Shown here piece by piece: positions 14,438 through 22,888 of a stretch of DNA of 26,030 nt. The notes beneath the pieces were generated by a model. The model had not been told where the DNA came from and did not search any database. It worked only from the letters and a program-made list of their open reading frames with translations. Origin of the DNA: JAIVGV01 sp035295985 (lineage in GTDB: Bacteria > Acidobacteriota > Blastocatellia > Pyrinomonadales > Pyrinomonadaceae). How positions within the stretch are numbered: position 1 is the stretch's first letter; every line of letters begins with the position of its first letter. The stretch lies in NCBI GenBank assembly GCA_035295985.1, contig DATHBT010000217.1, positions 1 to 26,030 on the forward strand, read 5' to 3'. Both the position numbers and the translations under genes were made by a program.

Positions 14438-15229
14438 ATGACAACAGCCCCCGCGGTAAAGACCGAGACGTTCGAGATCGCCGGGCGCGCGTTCGCGTCG
14501 CGCCTCATCATCGGCACGGGCAAGTACCGCACGTTCGACGAGATGAAGGCCGCGCACAAAGCTTCGGGCGCTGAGATGGTGACGGTCGCGGTGCGCCGCG
14601 TGCCGCTCGACCGAAGCTCGGAGTCGTTCCTCGATCACCTCGACCCGTCGCTCGTCATCCTGCCGAACACGGCCGGCTGCTACACGGCCGAAGACGCGGT
14701 GCGCACGGCGCGGCTCGCGCGCGAGGCCCTGAACACGGAACTCGTCAAGCTCGAAGTCATCGGCGATCAGACCACACTCTTCCCCGACAACGAGCAGACG
14801 CTCGAAGCCGCCCGCGCGCTCGTCCGCGAGGGCTTCACCGTGCTCCCGTACTTCTCGGACGATCTGATCATGGCGAAGAAGCTGCTCGACGCGGGCTGCG
14901 CCGCTGTGATGCCGCTCGCCGCGCCCATCGGAAGCGGACTCGGCGTGCAGAACCCAGCCAACCTGCGCATCATGCGCGAGCAGCTTCCCGACGCTACGAT
15001 CATCGTTGACGCCGGTGTGGGCACGGCCAGCGACGCCGCCATCGCGATGGAACTCGGGGCCGACGCCGTCCTGATGAATACCGCCATCGCAGAGGCCCAA
15101 GACCCCGCCCGCATGGCGACCGCCATGCGCCTCGCCGTCGAAGCCGGCCGCCACGCCTATCTCGCCGGCCGCATGCCCAAGCGACTCTACGCCAGCGCGT
15201 CCAGCCCGCTCCAGGGCGTCATCAGGTAA
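14438..15229 (+). CDS. thiG: Thiazole synthase
   Basis: ThiG is a TIM-barrel enzyme that builds the thiazole phosphate of thiamine from deoxyxylulose phosphate, dehydroglycine (or iminoacetate) and ThiS thiocarboxylate sulfur. It has 263 aa from ATG 14438. A GTG immediately upstream at 14435 is an equally possible start and fits the AAGGA at 14421-14425 slightly better. Signatures: RLIIGTGKYRTFDEM near the N-terminus, the Schiff-base lysine in ELVKLEVIGD (about K104), PLAAPIGSGLGVQNP for phosphate binding, and DAGVGTASDAAIAMELGADA then VLMNTAIA. Length matches the family. I see no TPP riboswitch upstream. It is isolated from thiS by a terminator and followed by a strong palindromic terminator. 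Confidence 0.96.
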   Translation: MTTAPAVKTETFEIAGRAFASRLIIGTGKYRTFDEMKAAHKASGAEMVTVAVRRVPLDRSSESFLDHLDPSLVILPNTAGCYTAEDAVRTARLAREALNTELVKLEVIGDQTTLFPDNEQTLEAARALVREGFTVLPYFSDDLIMAKKLLDAGCAAVMPLAAPIGSGLGVQNPANLRIMREQLPDATIIVDAGVGTASDAAIAMELGADAVLMNTAIAEAQDPARMATAMRLAVEAGRHAYLAGRMPKRLYASASSPLQGVIR

Positions 15230-15244
15230 TAGATTTCTAGCCGC

Positions 15245-15293
15245 GAAGCGCCGGGCGGCGCGTCACTTGAAGTGACGCGCCGCCCGGCGCTTC
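15245..15293. terminator. Bidirectional palindromic terminator between thiG and the converging giant gene
   Basis: A 24-base arm (15245-15268) and its exact reverse complement (15270-15293) are separated by one base, equivalent to a stem of about 23 bp with a 3-nt loop. It starts 15 nt after the thiG stop codon and ends 29 nt before the end of the converging gene. T-tracts are weak, but the position and symmetry favour termination from both sides. Confidence 0.7.
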
Positions 15294-15322
15294 TGTGCTG
15301 ACGCGCCCGTCGCCCGCTCCCG

Positions 15323-18300
15323 TCAGAGCGTGGGGTTGGGGGACTTCGGCGTGACGCTGGCGACCGTGCCGTTGCGTTTAAAGTCGGCGGAGTTGTTGTT
15401 CGTGTCTGTGGCGTTCGGGCTGCGGATGAGATCGTTCGTCGTACCGCTGGTGAAGGTCAGGATCGAACCCTCACCGTAAGTGTTGAAGGGGGCAGGCGGA
15501 GCCGTCGTACCACTCTGGTAGCTGAGCCCGTCGAGCTTGGCCCCGCCGAGTTCGATCTTTATCCCGCCGGTGGTGTTGTTCAGGTTGAACCCGTCGCTCG
15601 CGACCGCAAAGTCGGCCGCCGCCCCGAACGTCGTGGGCCCGTTGGCGATTAGAAAGTAGGCGCGGGGCGGGATGAGCGTGGTGCGGCTGCCCACCTCGCC
15701 GTTGAGCCTCACCGAACTCGCGACGCTGCCGGTTCCCGAAGGGCGGAACGAGACGACGAGGCCGCTGATGTCGAGCGTCTGGTCGGTCGTGTTGTAAAGC
15801 TCGACGAAGTCGGCGCGCGCTTGCGTCGTCGAGGAGGCGAAAGAGACCAGCGCCTCGTTAATGATGATCTGCCCGGCCGCTGGCATGGCGGGCGGCGGTT
15901 CGACGTTGATGGCGGCGGGCGCGCTCGTGACGCTGCGAGTGCCGTCGCTCGCCGTCGCGGTGAGCTGGGATGTGCCCGTCGCGCGGGCCGAGACCGTTGC
16001 CGTCGCTTCGGTTGATCCGGGCGTGAAGCTCTGCGAGACGACCGAGGCCGTGGCCGGCTCGCTCGAAGTGAAGATTAACGAGTTGACGGGGAACGGTGCG
16101 CCGTACTGATCGAAGGAGCGGGCCGTGAACTGCCGCGACTCGCCGACGGCGAGGCTGGCCGATTGCGGCGTCAGTTCGACGCGCGCGAGGGCGGGCGGCG
16201 GGGGCCTGACCGTGAGCGTAGCCAGAGCCTCACGCCCTCCCGCGCGCGCGCGCACCGTCAGGCTTCCGGCCGCGTGTACGGTGGCGGTCGTCTGCGCGCC
16301 CGTCGCCGGCGCTAAGGAGGCTTTCGCCGCGTCGCCGGAGTCCCAGATGAAAGAGGCGTTGGCGATCTCGACCTCCGCGCCGTCGTTTGCGAAGGCGCGG
16401 GCGGTGAAAGTCTGCGCGCCGCCGATGTCGAGGGTGGCGGATGTGGGCGTGATCTCGATCCGCGTGACGGGCGGCGAGCCGAAGGGCGTGCCGTCGGCCC
16501 GCGTGCCGGGCGAGAAGGGACGGCCGGCAGCTTCGGCCGCCGTGAGGTGTGGCGCGAAATCGTTCGACGTGCCGCCCGCTGCGGAAGCGTCGGGTTGGCG
16601 CGTCAGAGACTGATCGGCGGGCGCGGGCGGGCCGCCGGCCGAGCCGTAGCTCTGCGTGAAGACGACGAACTCCGTCGCGCCGACCGGGAGCTTGAGCGAG
16701 ACGGTGTCGCCGCCGTCGTTCAGGCTCAGGGAGCTGGCCCTGAAGACGAGCGCGCCGCCGAAGGCCGGATCGTTTACGTTTGCGGAGCCGCCGCCGCCGA
16801 AGACGACGGCCGCGCGCCCCGCCGCGAGCGACGCGCCCGCGGGGAACGTGAAGCGCGTGCCGGTCGCGTCCGAGAGGCGCAGCCCCGAAAGATCGACGGG
16901 CGCGTCCGAAGCATTCAACAGCTCTATGAACTCGTCGTCGCCTGAGTCGCGCAAGCCGTCGCGGTTCGCGTCGCCCTCGACCGCACTCGTCGCCGTGTTA
17001 TCCGGCGGCACGTCGGCCAGCATTTCGTTGAGCACGAGCGGGAGGCGCACGTCGAGCCGTGCCGTCGCGGAGAGCTGCCCGCCCGCACCATCCGGTGTCG
17101 TGGCCGTGATGGACGCCGCGCCCGCGCCGACTCCGCGCGCGAGACCCTCACCGTTCACGGCAGCCACGTTCGCGTCGCCCGAAGTCCAGGTGAAGACCGC
17201 GTCCGCAACAACGTCGCCCTCGCGGTCGTAGGCGCGCGCGGTGAAACCGTGAGTGCCGCCGCGGTTGATGGCGGCCTCGGCAGGAGATATCTCTACGCGC
17301 ACGATGCGAGGCGGCGGCGGAGTTACAGTCAGAATAGCGGGCTGTGACTCCGCGCCACGTGCGCGCGTGATGATGCCGGCCTCGCCCGCCGCGTGCGCCG
17401 TCGCGAGGCCGTTCTGATCGACGGTTGCGACTGTCGGGTTGCGAGACTCCCAGCGGAAGATGACGCCTGACAACTCGCGCCCCTGTTCGTCGAAGGCGCG
17501 CGCGGAGAACTGTTGACGACCGCCGATCTGAACCGTGGCATCCGGCGGCTCGATCTCTACGCGGGCGGCGGGCGCGGTGGCGACGAAGGGCGAGCCGTCG
17601 AGGCGCGTGCCGGGCGAGAAGGCGCGCGGGGAGTTCGCCGTCGGCTCCGAATGCAGCGCGAAATCGCCCGCCACGTCCGGCGCGCGCGTGAGCGACTGGT
17701 TGCGGTCGCCGTCGAAGGGCGAGTCGCCGCCGTAAGTCAGTTGCTCGACCACGTCGCCGGCGGGCGAGCGGAGTGTGACCGCGCCGCTGCCGTTCAGGAG
17801 CGACAGCCCGCCGGTCGAAGCCTTGAGAACCAGCGCGCCGCCGAAGGCCGCGTCCTGCGGGTCGAAGGTGGCGGACTCCGCGCCGCCGAAGACGACGGCG
17901 GCCGTGCCGGGCGCGAGAATCGTGCCGGGGGCGAAGGTGTGGCGGACGGTGTCCGCGCCGGAGCTGTTCCGCGACTCGATCCGGTAGCCGCCCAGATCGA
18001 TGTCGGCGGCGGAGGCGTTGACGACTTCGACGAACTCGTCCTGCGAGGCGCTGCGTGTGCCGTCGCGGTTCGCGTCGCCCGCCGGCCCGTCGGGCGGGTC
18101 AGCCAGCACTTCGTTGATGACGAGCGTCAGCGGGTGGACTTTCAACTGAGATGATGCCGAAGCTTCGCCCGTGGCAGTCGCTATCGTCGCGCTGATCGTC
18201 GCCTCGCCAGCGCCGACGGCGCGGACGACTCCGGTTTGATCAACCGTCGCGATTGTTTCGTCGGATGAGGTGAGGGCGACGGGCGCGCCCGCGATCTCGG

Positions 18301-20314
18301 CGCCCTCGGCGTCGAACACTTTCGCGAAGAGCTTGAGCGTGCGTCCGACGCCCAGCGCGGCCGAGCCGGGCGCGAGCGTGACGCGCACGGGCCTGCGCGA
18401 CCCGACGAACTGGATGGTCGTGGCGTTGCTGTCACGCCCGTCGGCCGTGACGACGCAGCGCACCGCGCCCGCGCCGGCCAGCGAGTGGCGGAGGCGTATG
18501 TGAATCTCGTCGAGGCCGGGAAGCTCCGCGGAGTGGACGACCGCTTCGACCGGCGCGTCACGCCCGCCGAGGGAGACGGAGAGGGAGCGTGCCTGCGCGA
18601 CGCCGGTAGCGAAAAGGACGAGCGTGCGCGGGTTGTTCGCGGCGTCAACGGGGTCGAAGGGCGCGCGCAGTTGCGTCGGCGCGTCGAGCGCGACGGCCGC
18701 GCCCCTCCCGTCGCCGCTCTCGGTGAAGATGCCGGGGGCGGCGGTTGCGATCTGAATAGTGGTGCGCGACTCGTAGCCGTCGTGGTTGCGCACCGTCACC
18801 CCGGCCGCGCCTGTCTCCGTCTCCCCGGGCACTTGAAAATTCACCTGCGCGGGCGAGACGTAGAAGACGCGCGCGGCGCGGCCGTTGACCGTGACCGTCA
18901 CGCCGGAGAGGTTTTTGGGGAAGTCGCCGCCTGGGAGGCGCGCGGACTGTCGCGAGACGAGCGAGAGGTTTGTGCCGCGCGCGTGCGCGATCTGACCGGG
19001 CGCGAAGACTTTCTCCGGCGACGGCTCGCGGCCGTGCGTCGCGGCATGAACGATCTGCAGATCGGCGGAGAATGGTGAGCGGGCCGGCGGGCGCGCGAGA
19101 AAGATTTCGGAGGTGTCCGCGAACTCTGCGGCGGCCGGCGGGCCGGCGAGTGCGCGCGGGAAGTTGAAAGCGACCGTGCAGCCGTCGTCGTCGAGCGAGG
19201 AGACGACTTCCGAGGTGGCTTCGCGCGGGGCGTCGGTGAGGCGCGAGAGGCGGTTGGTCGGGATGTCGTAGAGGTACAGCTCGACGCTCGAATCAGAGTT
19301 GCCGCCCACGACGCTGCGGCGCGTGGCGAAGGCGACGCGGGAGCCGTCGCCGCTGATGGAGGGGTGGAGCGGCACGTCCGTCTGGCGCGTGCCGAGCTGT
19401 GTGAGCTGGCGGACGGCGTCGTTACGGCCGTCGTAGAGGAAGACCTGCGACGCGCCGCGGGAGTCCTGAGCCGAGAAGACGGCGCGCAGCCCGTCGTCGC
19501 TGATCGCGCGGCCGGGCGTGAGCGCGACCCTCGCGGCGCTCTCCGCAACAGCGCGCGCTAGGCCGGATGCGCGCTCGTAAAGGATAAGGTCACGGCGCGG
19601 TGAATCACCTTCGGCCGGAGTCTGCGTGGGACTCTCGCGGAGGAACGCCACGCGCGAACCGTCGCCGCTAAGCTTCGTGTCCGTGTTATGTGTCGGCGCG
19701 GCGGTGGCTGTGATCTGTGTGAAGGAGTTCGTGAGAGAGTCGTAGATGAAGATTTCGCTGTTGCCGTCGGCGTTCGCGCCGGTGAGATCGCGGTTCGAGG
19801 CGAAGGCGACGAGGCGGCCGTCGTCAGAGATTGAAGGCTGGAAGCTGCCGTCGCGCAGCCGCGCGCCCGGATCGCCGGGCGAGGTGTTCGTGAGCTGGCG
19901 GAGCGGGCCGTTTTCGGAGAGGAAGATTTCGGGGTTGCGATCCGCGTTCGCGCCCGTCAAATCTTCGGCGGTTGAGAAGGCGACGCGCGAGCCGTCCTGC
20001 GAGGCGGCTGCGGACGGCGCGCGTGAGGGGGCCAACGCTGCGTATGTGGGCGGGTCGGTCGAAACGTCGGCGGCGAAGGCGCGGAACTGCGGGGCGGAGT
20101 CGCGGCCCGCGAGGTCGGCCGTTGTCTCGAAGACGACGCGGCGGCCGTCGCCGCTGATCGTCGGGTTGAGGCTCGTCGCGTGTTCGGGCGTCTGCGTGAC
20201 ACGGCGCAGGGCGGTCGTTTGCAGGCTCGCGGTCGCCGGGACGAGGCAGACCGCGAGACAGACTGCGGCGAGTGCGAGAAGGTGTGTGGGGTTCTTCGGG
20301 CCGTGAGGGGCCAC
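15323..20314 (-). CDS. Giant secreted mosaic protein: PD40 propeller, TIGR03437-type, Big2-like and lamin-tail domains
   Basis: This 1663-aa exported protein has no recognised enzymatic site. A Sec signal peptide (LLALAAVCLAVCLVPATAS) ends near residue 30. Residues about 35-415 contain repeated PD40/TolB-type propeller blades (motifs such as PSISGDGSRVAFAT and GNSEIFIYD). Residues about 434-637 match the Solibacter-type TIGR03437 pattern (FAPGQIAHARGTNLS, VFYVSPAQVNFQVP). Then alternate Big2-like Ig domains (about 640-727, 914-1004, 1003-1092, 1284-1374, 1376-1474) and lamin-tail-like domains (about 729-912, 1094-1279, 1479-1663). The first two tail domains carry an inserted GDANRDG calcium-loop-like motif followed by DEF. 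There is no obvious sortase, PEP-CTERM or membrane anchor. The GTG start (20312-20314) has AGGAG 6-7 nt upstream. It probably serves as a surface or extracellular adhesion/binding protein. Domain names come from pattern recognition. Confidence 0.9.
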   Translation of the reverse strand: MAPHGPKNPTHLLALAAVCLAVCLVPATASLQTTALRRVTQTPEHATSLNPTISGDGRRVVFETTADLAGRDSAPQFRAFAADVSTDPPTYAALAPSRAPSAAASQDGSRVAFSTAEDLTGANADRNPEIFLSENGPLRQLTNTSPGDPGARLRDGSFQPSISDDGRLVAFASNRDLTGANADGNSEIFIYDSLTNSFTQITATAAPTHNTDTKLSGDGSRVAFLRESPTQTPAEGDSPRRDLILYERASGLARAVAESAARVALTPGRAISDDGLRAVFSAQDSRGASQVFLYDGRNDAVRQLTQLGTRQTDVPLHPSISGDGSRVAFATRRSVVGGNSDSSVELYLYDIPTNRLSRLTDAPREATSEVVSSLDDDGCTVAFNFPRALAGPPAAAEFADTSEIFLARPPARSPFSADLQIVHAATHGREPSPEKVFAPGQIAHARGTNLSLVSRQSARLPGGDFPKNLSGVTVTVNGRAARVFYVSPAQVNFQVPGETETGAAGVTVRNHDGYESRTTIQIATAAPGIFTESGDGRGAAVALDAPTQLRAPFDPVDAANNPRTLVLFATGVAQARSLSVSLGGRDAPVEAVVHSAELPGLDEIHIRLRHSLAGAGAVRCVVTADGRDSNATTIQFVGSRRPVRVTLAPGSAALGVGRTLKLFAKVFDAEGAEIAGAPVALTSSDETIATVDQTGVVRAVGAGEATISATIATATGEASASSQLKVHPLTLVINEVLADPPDGPAGDANRDGTRSASQDEFVEVVNASAADIDLGGYRIESRNSSGADTVRHTFAPGTILAPGTAAVVFGGAESATFDPQDAAFGGALVLKASTGGLSLLNGSGAVTLRSPAGDVVEQLTYGGDSPFDGDRNQSLTRAPDVAGDFALHSEPTANSPRAFSPGTRLDGSPFVATAPAARVEIEPPDATVQIGGRQQFSARAFDEQGRELSGVIFRWESRNPTVATVDQNGLATAHAAGEAGIITRARGAESQPAILTVTPPPPRIVRVEISPAEAAINRGGTHGFTARAYDREGDVVADAVFTWTSGDANVAAVNGEGLARGVGAGAASITATTPDGAGGQLSATARLDVRLPLVLNEMLADVPPDNTATSAVEGDANRDGLRDSGDDEFIELLNASDAPVDLSGLRLSDATGTRFTFPAGASLAAGRAAVVFGGGGSANVNDPAFGGALVFRASSLSLNDGGDTVSLKLPVGATEFVVFTQSYGSAGGPPAPADQSLTRQPDASAAGGTSNDFAPHLTAAEAAGRPFSPGTRADGTPFGSPPVTRIEITPTSATLDIGGAQTFTARAFANDGAEVEIANASFIWDSGDAAKASLAPATGAQTTATVHAAGSLTVRARAGGREALATLTVRPPPPALARVELTPQSASLAVGESRQFTARSFDQYGAPFPVNSLIFTSSEPATASVVSQSFTPGSTEATATVSARATGTSQLTATASDGTRSVTSAPAAINVEPPPAMPAAGQIIINEALVSFASSTTQARADFVELYNTTDQTLDISGLVVSFRPSGTGSVASSVRLNGEVGSRTTLIPPRAYFLIANGPTTFGAAADFAVASDGFNLNNTTGGIKIELGGAKLDGLSYQSGTTAPPAPFNTYGEGSILTFTSGTTNDLIRSPNATDTNNNSADFKRNGTVASVTPKSPNPTL

Positions 20315-20507
20315 AGTGCGCTCCTGTTTCCCGGCCTCGCGATGCGAGAGGCCGTGTGAGGATGGAAGCGGGCAGCCGCGCGGCGCGGCGACGGAAGTCG
20401 TTTTGAGTGCTGACGTGAGCGTTGAAGGTTAACGCCTGCCGCTCTTGCTCTGCATTAACTGTGAGGCAGAGGGCGGCGGCGCGCTTGAACCCTGCTGGAC
20501 GCGCGGC

Positions 20508-20535
20508 ATTCTACAACTTTCGCCGCGGAAGGCAA
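20508..20535 (-). promoter_or_regulatory. Possible promoter of the giant secreted protein gene
   Basis: On the minus strand TTGCCT (20530-20535) is followed after 16 bp by TAGAAT (20508-20513; five of six match the -10 consensus), 26 nt after the end of the serine hydrolase gene. The leader to the GTG would be about 185 nt. The rest of the 246-nt gap shows no gene. Confidence 0.4.
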
Positions 20536-20560
20536 GAGAAAAGCTGAGGACGGCGCGCGC

Positions 20561-21880
20561 TTATTTTCTCGCGCCTGTCTGCGCGGCGTCCGCACCGGCG
20601 GGGTCGAGGGAGGCGAGCACGCGCTTGACGAGGCCGTCAACGGCCGCATTCTCGATCCAGCGGGCGACGACGACGAGATCGTTTTCGGGATCGACGTAGA
20701 TGATGTTTGTGCCGTTGCCGACGTGTGCGAAGGCGGATGCGGGCGCGCTCGGCAGGTATTTGCGTTCGGTGTTGAGAAAAAAGTTCATGAAGCCGTAGGT
20801 AGGCTGCGGGCCGGTGGGGGTGGTCGCCAGCCGGAGCCACTCTTCGGAGAGGATCTGCTGGTCGCGCCAGCGCCCGCGGCGGAGCGTCAGCAGGCCGAAG
20901 CGGGCCATGTCGCGCGCGTTGATGAACATGCCGCCGCCCCAGTGGCCGCCGCCGCTGACGGACTGGACGGCCGCGCCGTCGAGTTCGACCCAAGAGGTCT
21001 CGTAGCCGTACCAGCGCCAGGTCGTCGAGGCGTCGATTTTGTCCATGACGTGCTCGCGTAGAACCTGCGGCAGGGGTCTGCGCCAGACGCAGAGGGCGGC
21101 CAGCGCGAGCGCGTTCACGCGTACGTCGTTGTACTCGTAGGCCGCGCCTGGCTCGTTGCGCCTGCGCGTGCGCCACTCGGCGGGGTTCGGGCCGGGGCGG
21201 TCGGCCCATTCGGGCTTGCCCCAGAGCGTGCCCTCCCAGTCGCTCGTCTGTCGCAGCAAGTGCTCCCAGGTGATCCTGCGGTTGTGCTCCGTCTCGAACG
21301 GTTCGAGCAGTTGCGGCTGGCCCAGACTCTCCGCACGGCCGTGAGTCTGATTAGGCGCGAGCGACTGGACGGGCGGCACGTAGTCGCGCACGCGATCCTG
21401 TAGCGAGCGGATCATCCTGCGGTCGTAGGCGAGGCCGACCGTGGTGGAGAGGAAACTCTTGGTGACGCTGAAGGTCATGTCAACGCGCACGGGGTCGCCC
21501 CACTCGGCGACGATGTAGCCGCGGCGGATTACCATGCCGGTCGGAGCGCCGCGCTCCTTGAAGGGGCCGACGGCCTGGCCGAACGGCTCGCGGCCGAACG
21601 TCTGGTAGTGCGCGAGTTCGAGGTTGCGCGGGGCCTTCGACTCGCTGGCGACGGCGAAGGCGACGGCCTCCTGGAGTCTGGCCGCATCCATCCCCACCTG
21701 CTGCGGCGTCCGTCGCTCCCACTCAGGGCCGGGGTAGTAAACCTGTTGCGCCGCGGCTCTGGAGGGCTGCCGCTGCTGCGCGCACGTCGCCCGGTGCGGC
21801 ACGACGACCGACGCGAGCGTTAGCAGGATCAACAAAGCGGGGGACGCGCCGCGCCGTCTCGCGCTTGAAGGAGTGGTCAC
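20561..21880 (-). CDS. Secreted serine hydrolase (beta-lactamase/penicillin-binding-protein fold)
   Basis: This is a serine-dependent hydrolase of the class C beta-lactamase/esterase superfamily, exported; the substrate is unknown. The GTG start at 21878-21880 is chosen because GAGGAG lies 9 nt upstream. An ATG at 21889 abuts that motif and is the alternative. The frame stays open further back but overlaps the preceding small gene. The product is 439 aa with a signal peptide (ARRRGASPALLILLTLASVV). The catalytic S138-V-T-K141 lies in MTFSVTKSFLSTTVGL, the YEYN tyrosine motif at about 248-251 in GAAYEYNDVRVN, and HVG at about 386-388 replaces KTG. The conserved SGGGHWGGGMFINARDMARF segment is typical of the large secreted serine hydrolase family. 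It follows the 81-aa gene by 19 nt. Confidence 0.92.
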   Translation of the reverse strand: MTTPSSARRRGASPALLILLTLASVVVPHRATCAQQRQPSRAAAQQVYYPGPEWERRTPQQVGMDAARLQEAVAFAVASESKAPRNLELAHYQTFGREPFGQAVGPFKERGAPTGMVIRRGYIVAEWGDPVRVDMTFSVTKSFLSTTVGLAYDRRMIRSLQDRVRDYVPPVQSLAPNQTHGRAESLGQPQLLEPFETEHNRRITWEHLLRQTSDWEGTLWGKPEWADRPGPNPAEWRTRRRNEPGAAYEYNDVRVNALALAALCVWRRPLPQVLREHVMDKIDASTTWRWYGYETSWVELDGAAVQSVSGGGHWGGGMFINARDMARFGLLTLRRGRWRDQQILSEEWLRLATTPTGPQPTYGFMNFFLNTERKYLPSAPASAFAHVGNGTNIIYVDPENDLVVVARWIENAAVDGLVKRVLASLDPAGADAAQTGARK

Positions 21881-21899
21881 TTCTAGCATCTCCTCGGTC

Positions 21900-22145
21900 T
21901 CAGGTCTCGCGGTGCGATTCAATCTCGCGCAGGAGCTGTTCGTCGCCGAGAGACTTCTCCCAATCGGCGGTGAGTTCCAGTCGCACGGACTTTGCCCCGC
22001 CGCTCGGCGTGCAGACGACTGTAGGTCTGCCGCTGCCTGCCGCAGCACGTTCGGCCGCCGCCCCGCCGTTATCGTCTGACAGTCCTGCGTAAGCTTCGAC
22101 GCACGACCAACTGATCCCGTCTGCCCCAATCACTTCCCGCGGCAT
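21900..22145 (-). CDS. Small conserved unknown protein upstream of serine hydrolase
   Basis: This is an 81-residue soluble protein beginning MPREVIGADGISWSCVEAYA from the ATG at 22143-22145. It has no signal peptide or membrane segment. A W-x-C followed by EAYAGL near the N-terminus, a central low-complexity Ala/Gly part, then TVVCTPSGGAKSVRLELTAD and a charged helix DEQLLREIESHRE give it a gene-like composition. I associate it with small acidobacterial hypothetical proteins from memory only. No function is assigned. Its stop codon is 19 nt before the serine hydrolase GTG on the same strand, suggesting co-transcription. The larger in-frame extension of the hydrolase across this region would be a false start. 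Confidence 0.7.
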   Translation of the reverse strand: MPREVIGADGISWSCVEAYAGLSDDNGGAAAERAAAGSGRPTVVCTPSGGAKSVRLELTADWEKSLGDEQLLREIESHRET

Positions 22146-22264
22146 CCTTAAACTATCCCCCTGGCGTTCTCGCGAATCGGCCGATCTTTGAGAGATGAAT
22201 CCGCGCCACTCTAAACCCGAACTGTATTTTTAGTGTGACGACACGGCCGCGTCCGACCTTGATC

Positions 22265-22293
22265 TTGACAGCCCCGCGGAGCGCCGATAGATT
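22265..22293 (+). promoter_or_regulatory. Predicted promoter of the lipoprotein/epimerase pair
   Basis: A perfect TTGACA (22265-22270), a 17-bp spacer and TAGATT (22288-22293; four of six) predict a start near 22300. This fits translation from the GTG at 22358 and argues against the earlier in-frame GTG at 22235. The rest of the 212-nt divergent gap shows no further gene. Confidence 0.6.
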
Positions 22294-22357
22294 TCACGCG
22301 CTCTTGGAGGCTGTTCGCTGTCTGCGGGGCAACCCCGTGCCCCGGAAGGAGGCCCGT

Positions 22358-22885
22358 GTGAGCGCCAACTCTTCGCGTCCGGCCGCGGCCGTGCGCCCCA
22401 CTCTCCTCGCCGTCGTCCTACTGATCGCCATAAGCGGTTGCCAGGGGCCGCCGGGGCCGGCCGGGCCGCCAGGCCCTCCCGGAGCGCCGTCCGGCGGGCC
22501 GCCCTACGTCTGGGTCTGCACGCCCGCCAACTACCCCAACTCCGCCAGTAACACGCAGGCCGACGTGTTCATCTTCAACGGCAGCGCGACGACCGCCAAC
22601 GTCGCGCTCCACCCGCTAAACAAAGACGGCGTCAACCTGGCCGGCACGCCCATCCCCGGCACAAGCCCTGCGGCCAACTACCCCGGCCAGACGGGCAGCG
22701 CGACAGTCCCGGTCGCCTCCGGCAACACCTTAATCGTCAACTTCCAGACCGCGACCGGCAACCCCGCGGCCGGCGGCAATGTTGCGGCCACAGTCCGCGT
22801 CATCTCCGACCAGCCCGTGGCCGTCGGCACGAACTTCCAGTTCAGCGGCTTCAAGCCGCTGCCCTGCACCCCGCTCCCCAAATAG
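22358..22885 (+). CDS. Lipoprotein with short collagen-like Gly-X-Y stretch
   Basis: This is a 175-aa predicted lipoprotein of unknown role. The start is a GTG (22358-22360) preceded by AAGGAGG at 5-nt spacing. The N-terminus is a lipoprotein signal (TLLAVVLLIAISGC) with lipid-anchored C28. Immediately after comes a collagen-like run of five Gly-X-Y triplets (GPPGPAGPPGPPGAP), which would act as a tether or local triple helix. A threonine/asparagine-rich beta-type domain follows, from PYVWVCTPANYP to the end, with cysteines in VWVCTP and PLPCTP that could form a disulfide. A longer version from 22235 is possible but lacks Shine-Dalgarno support and would bury the signal peptide. It is 3 bp upstream of the epimerase gene. 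Confidence 0.82.
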   Translation: MSANSSRPAAAVRPTLLAVVLLIAISGCQGPPGPAGPPGPPGAPSGGPPYVWVCTPANYPNSASNTQADVFIFNGSATTANVALHPLNKDGVNLAGTPIPGTSPAANYPGQTGSATVPVASGNTLIVNFQTATGNPAAGGNVAATVRVISDQPVAVGTNFQFSGFKPLPCTPLPK

Positions 22886-22888
22886 CCG

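Noticed and set aside
22235..22357. Earlier GTG start for the collagen-like lipoprotein
   Set aside because: No Shine-Dalgarno sequence. It precedes the predicted transcription start and would put about 41 residues ahead of the lipoprotein signal.
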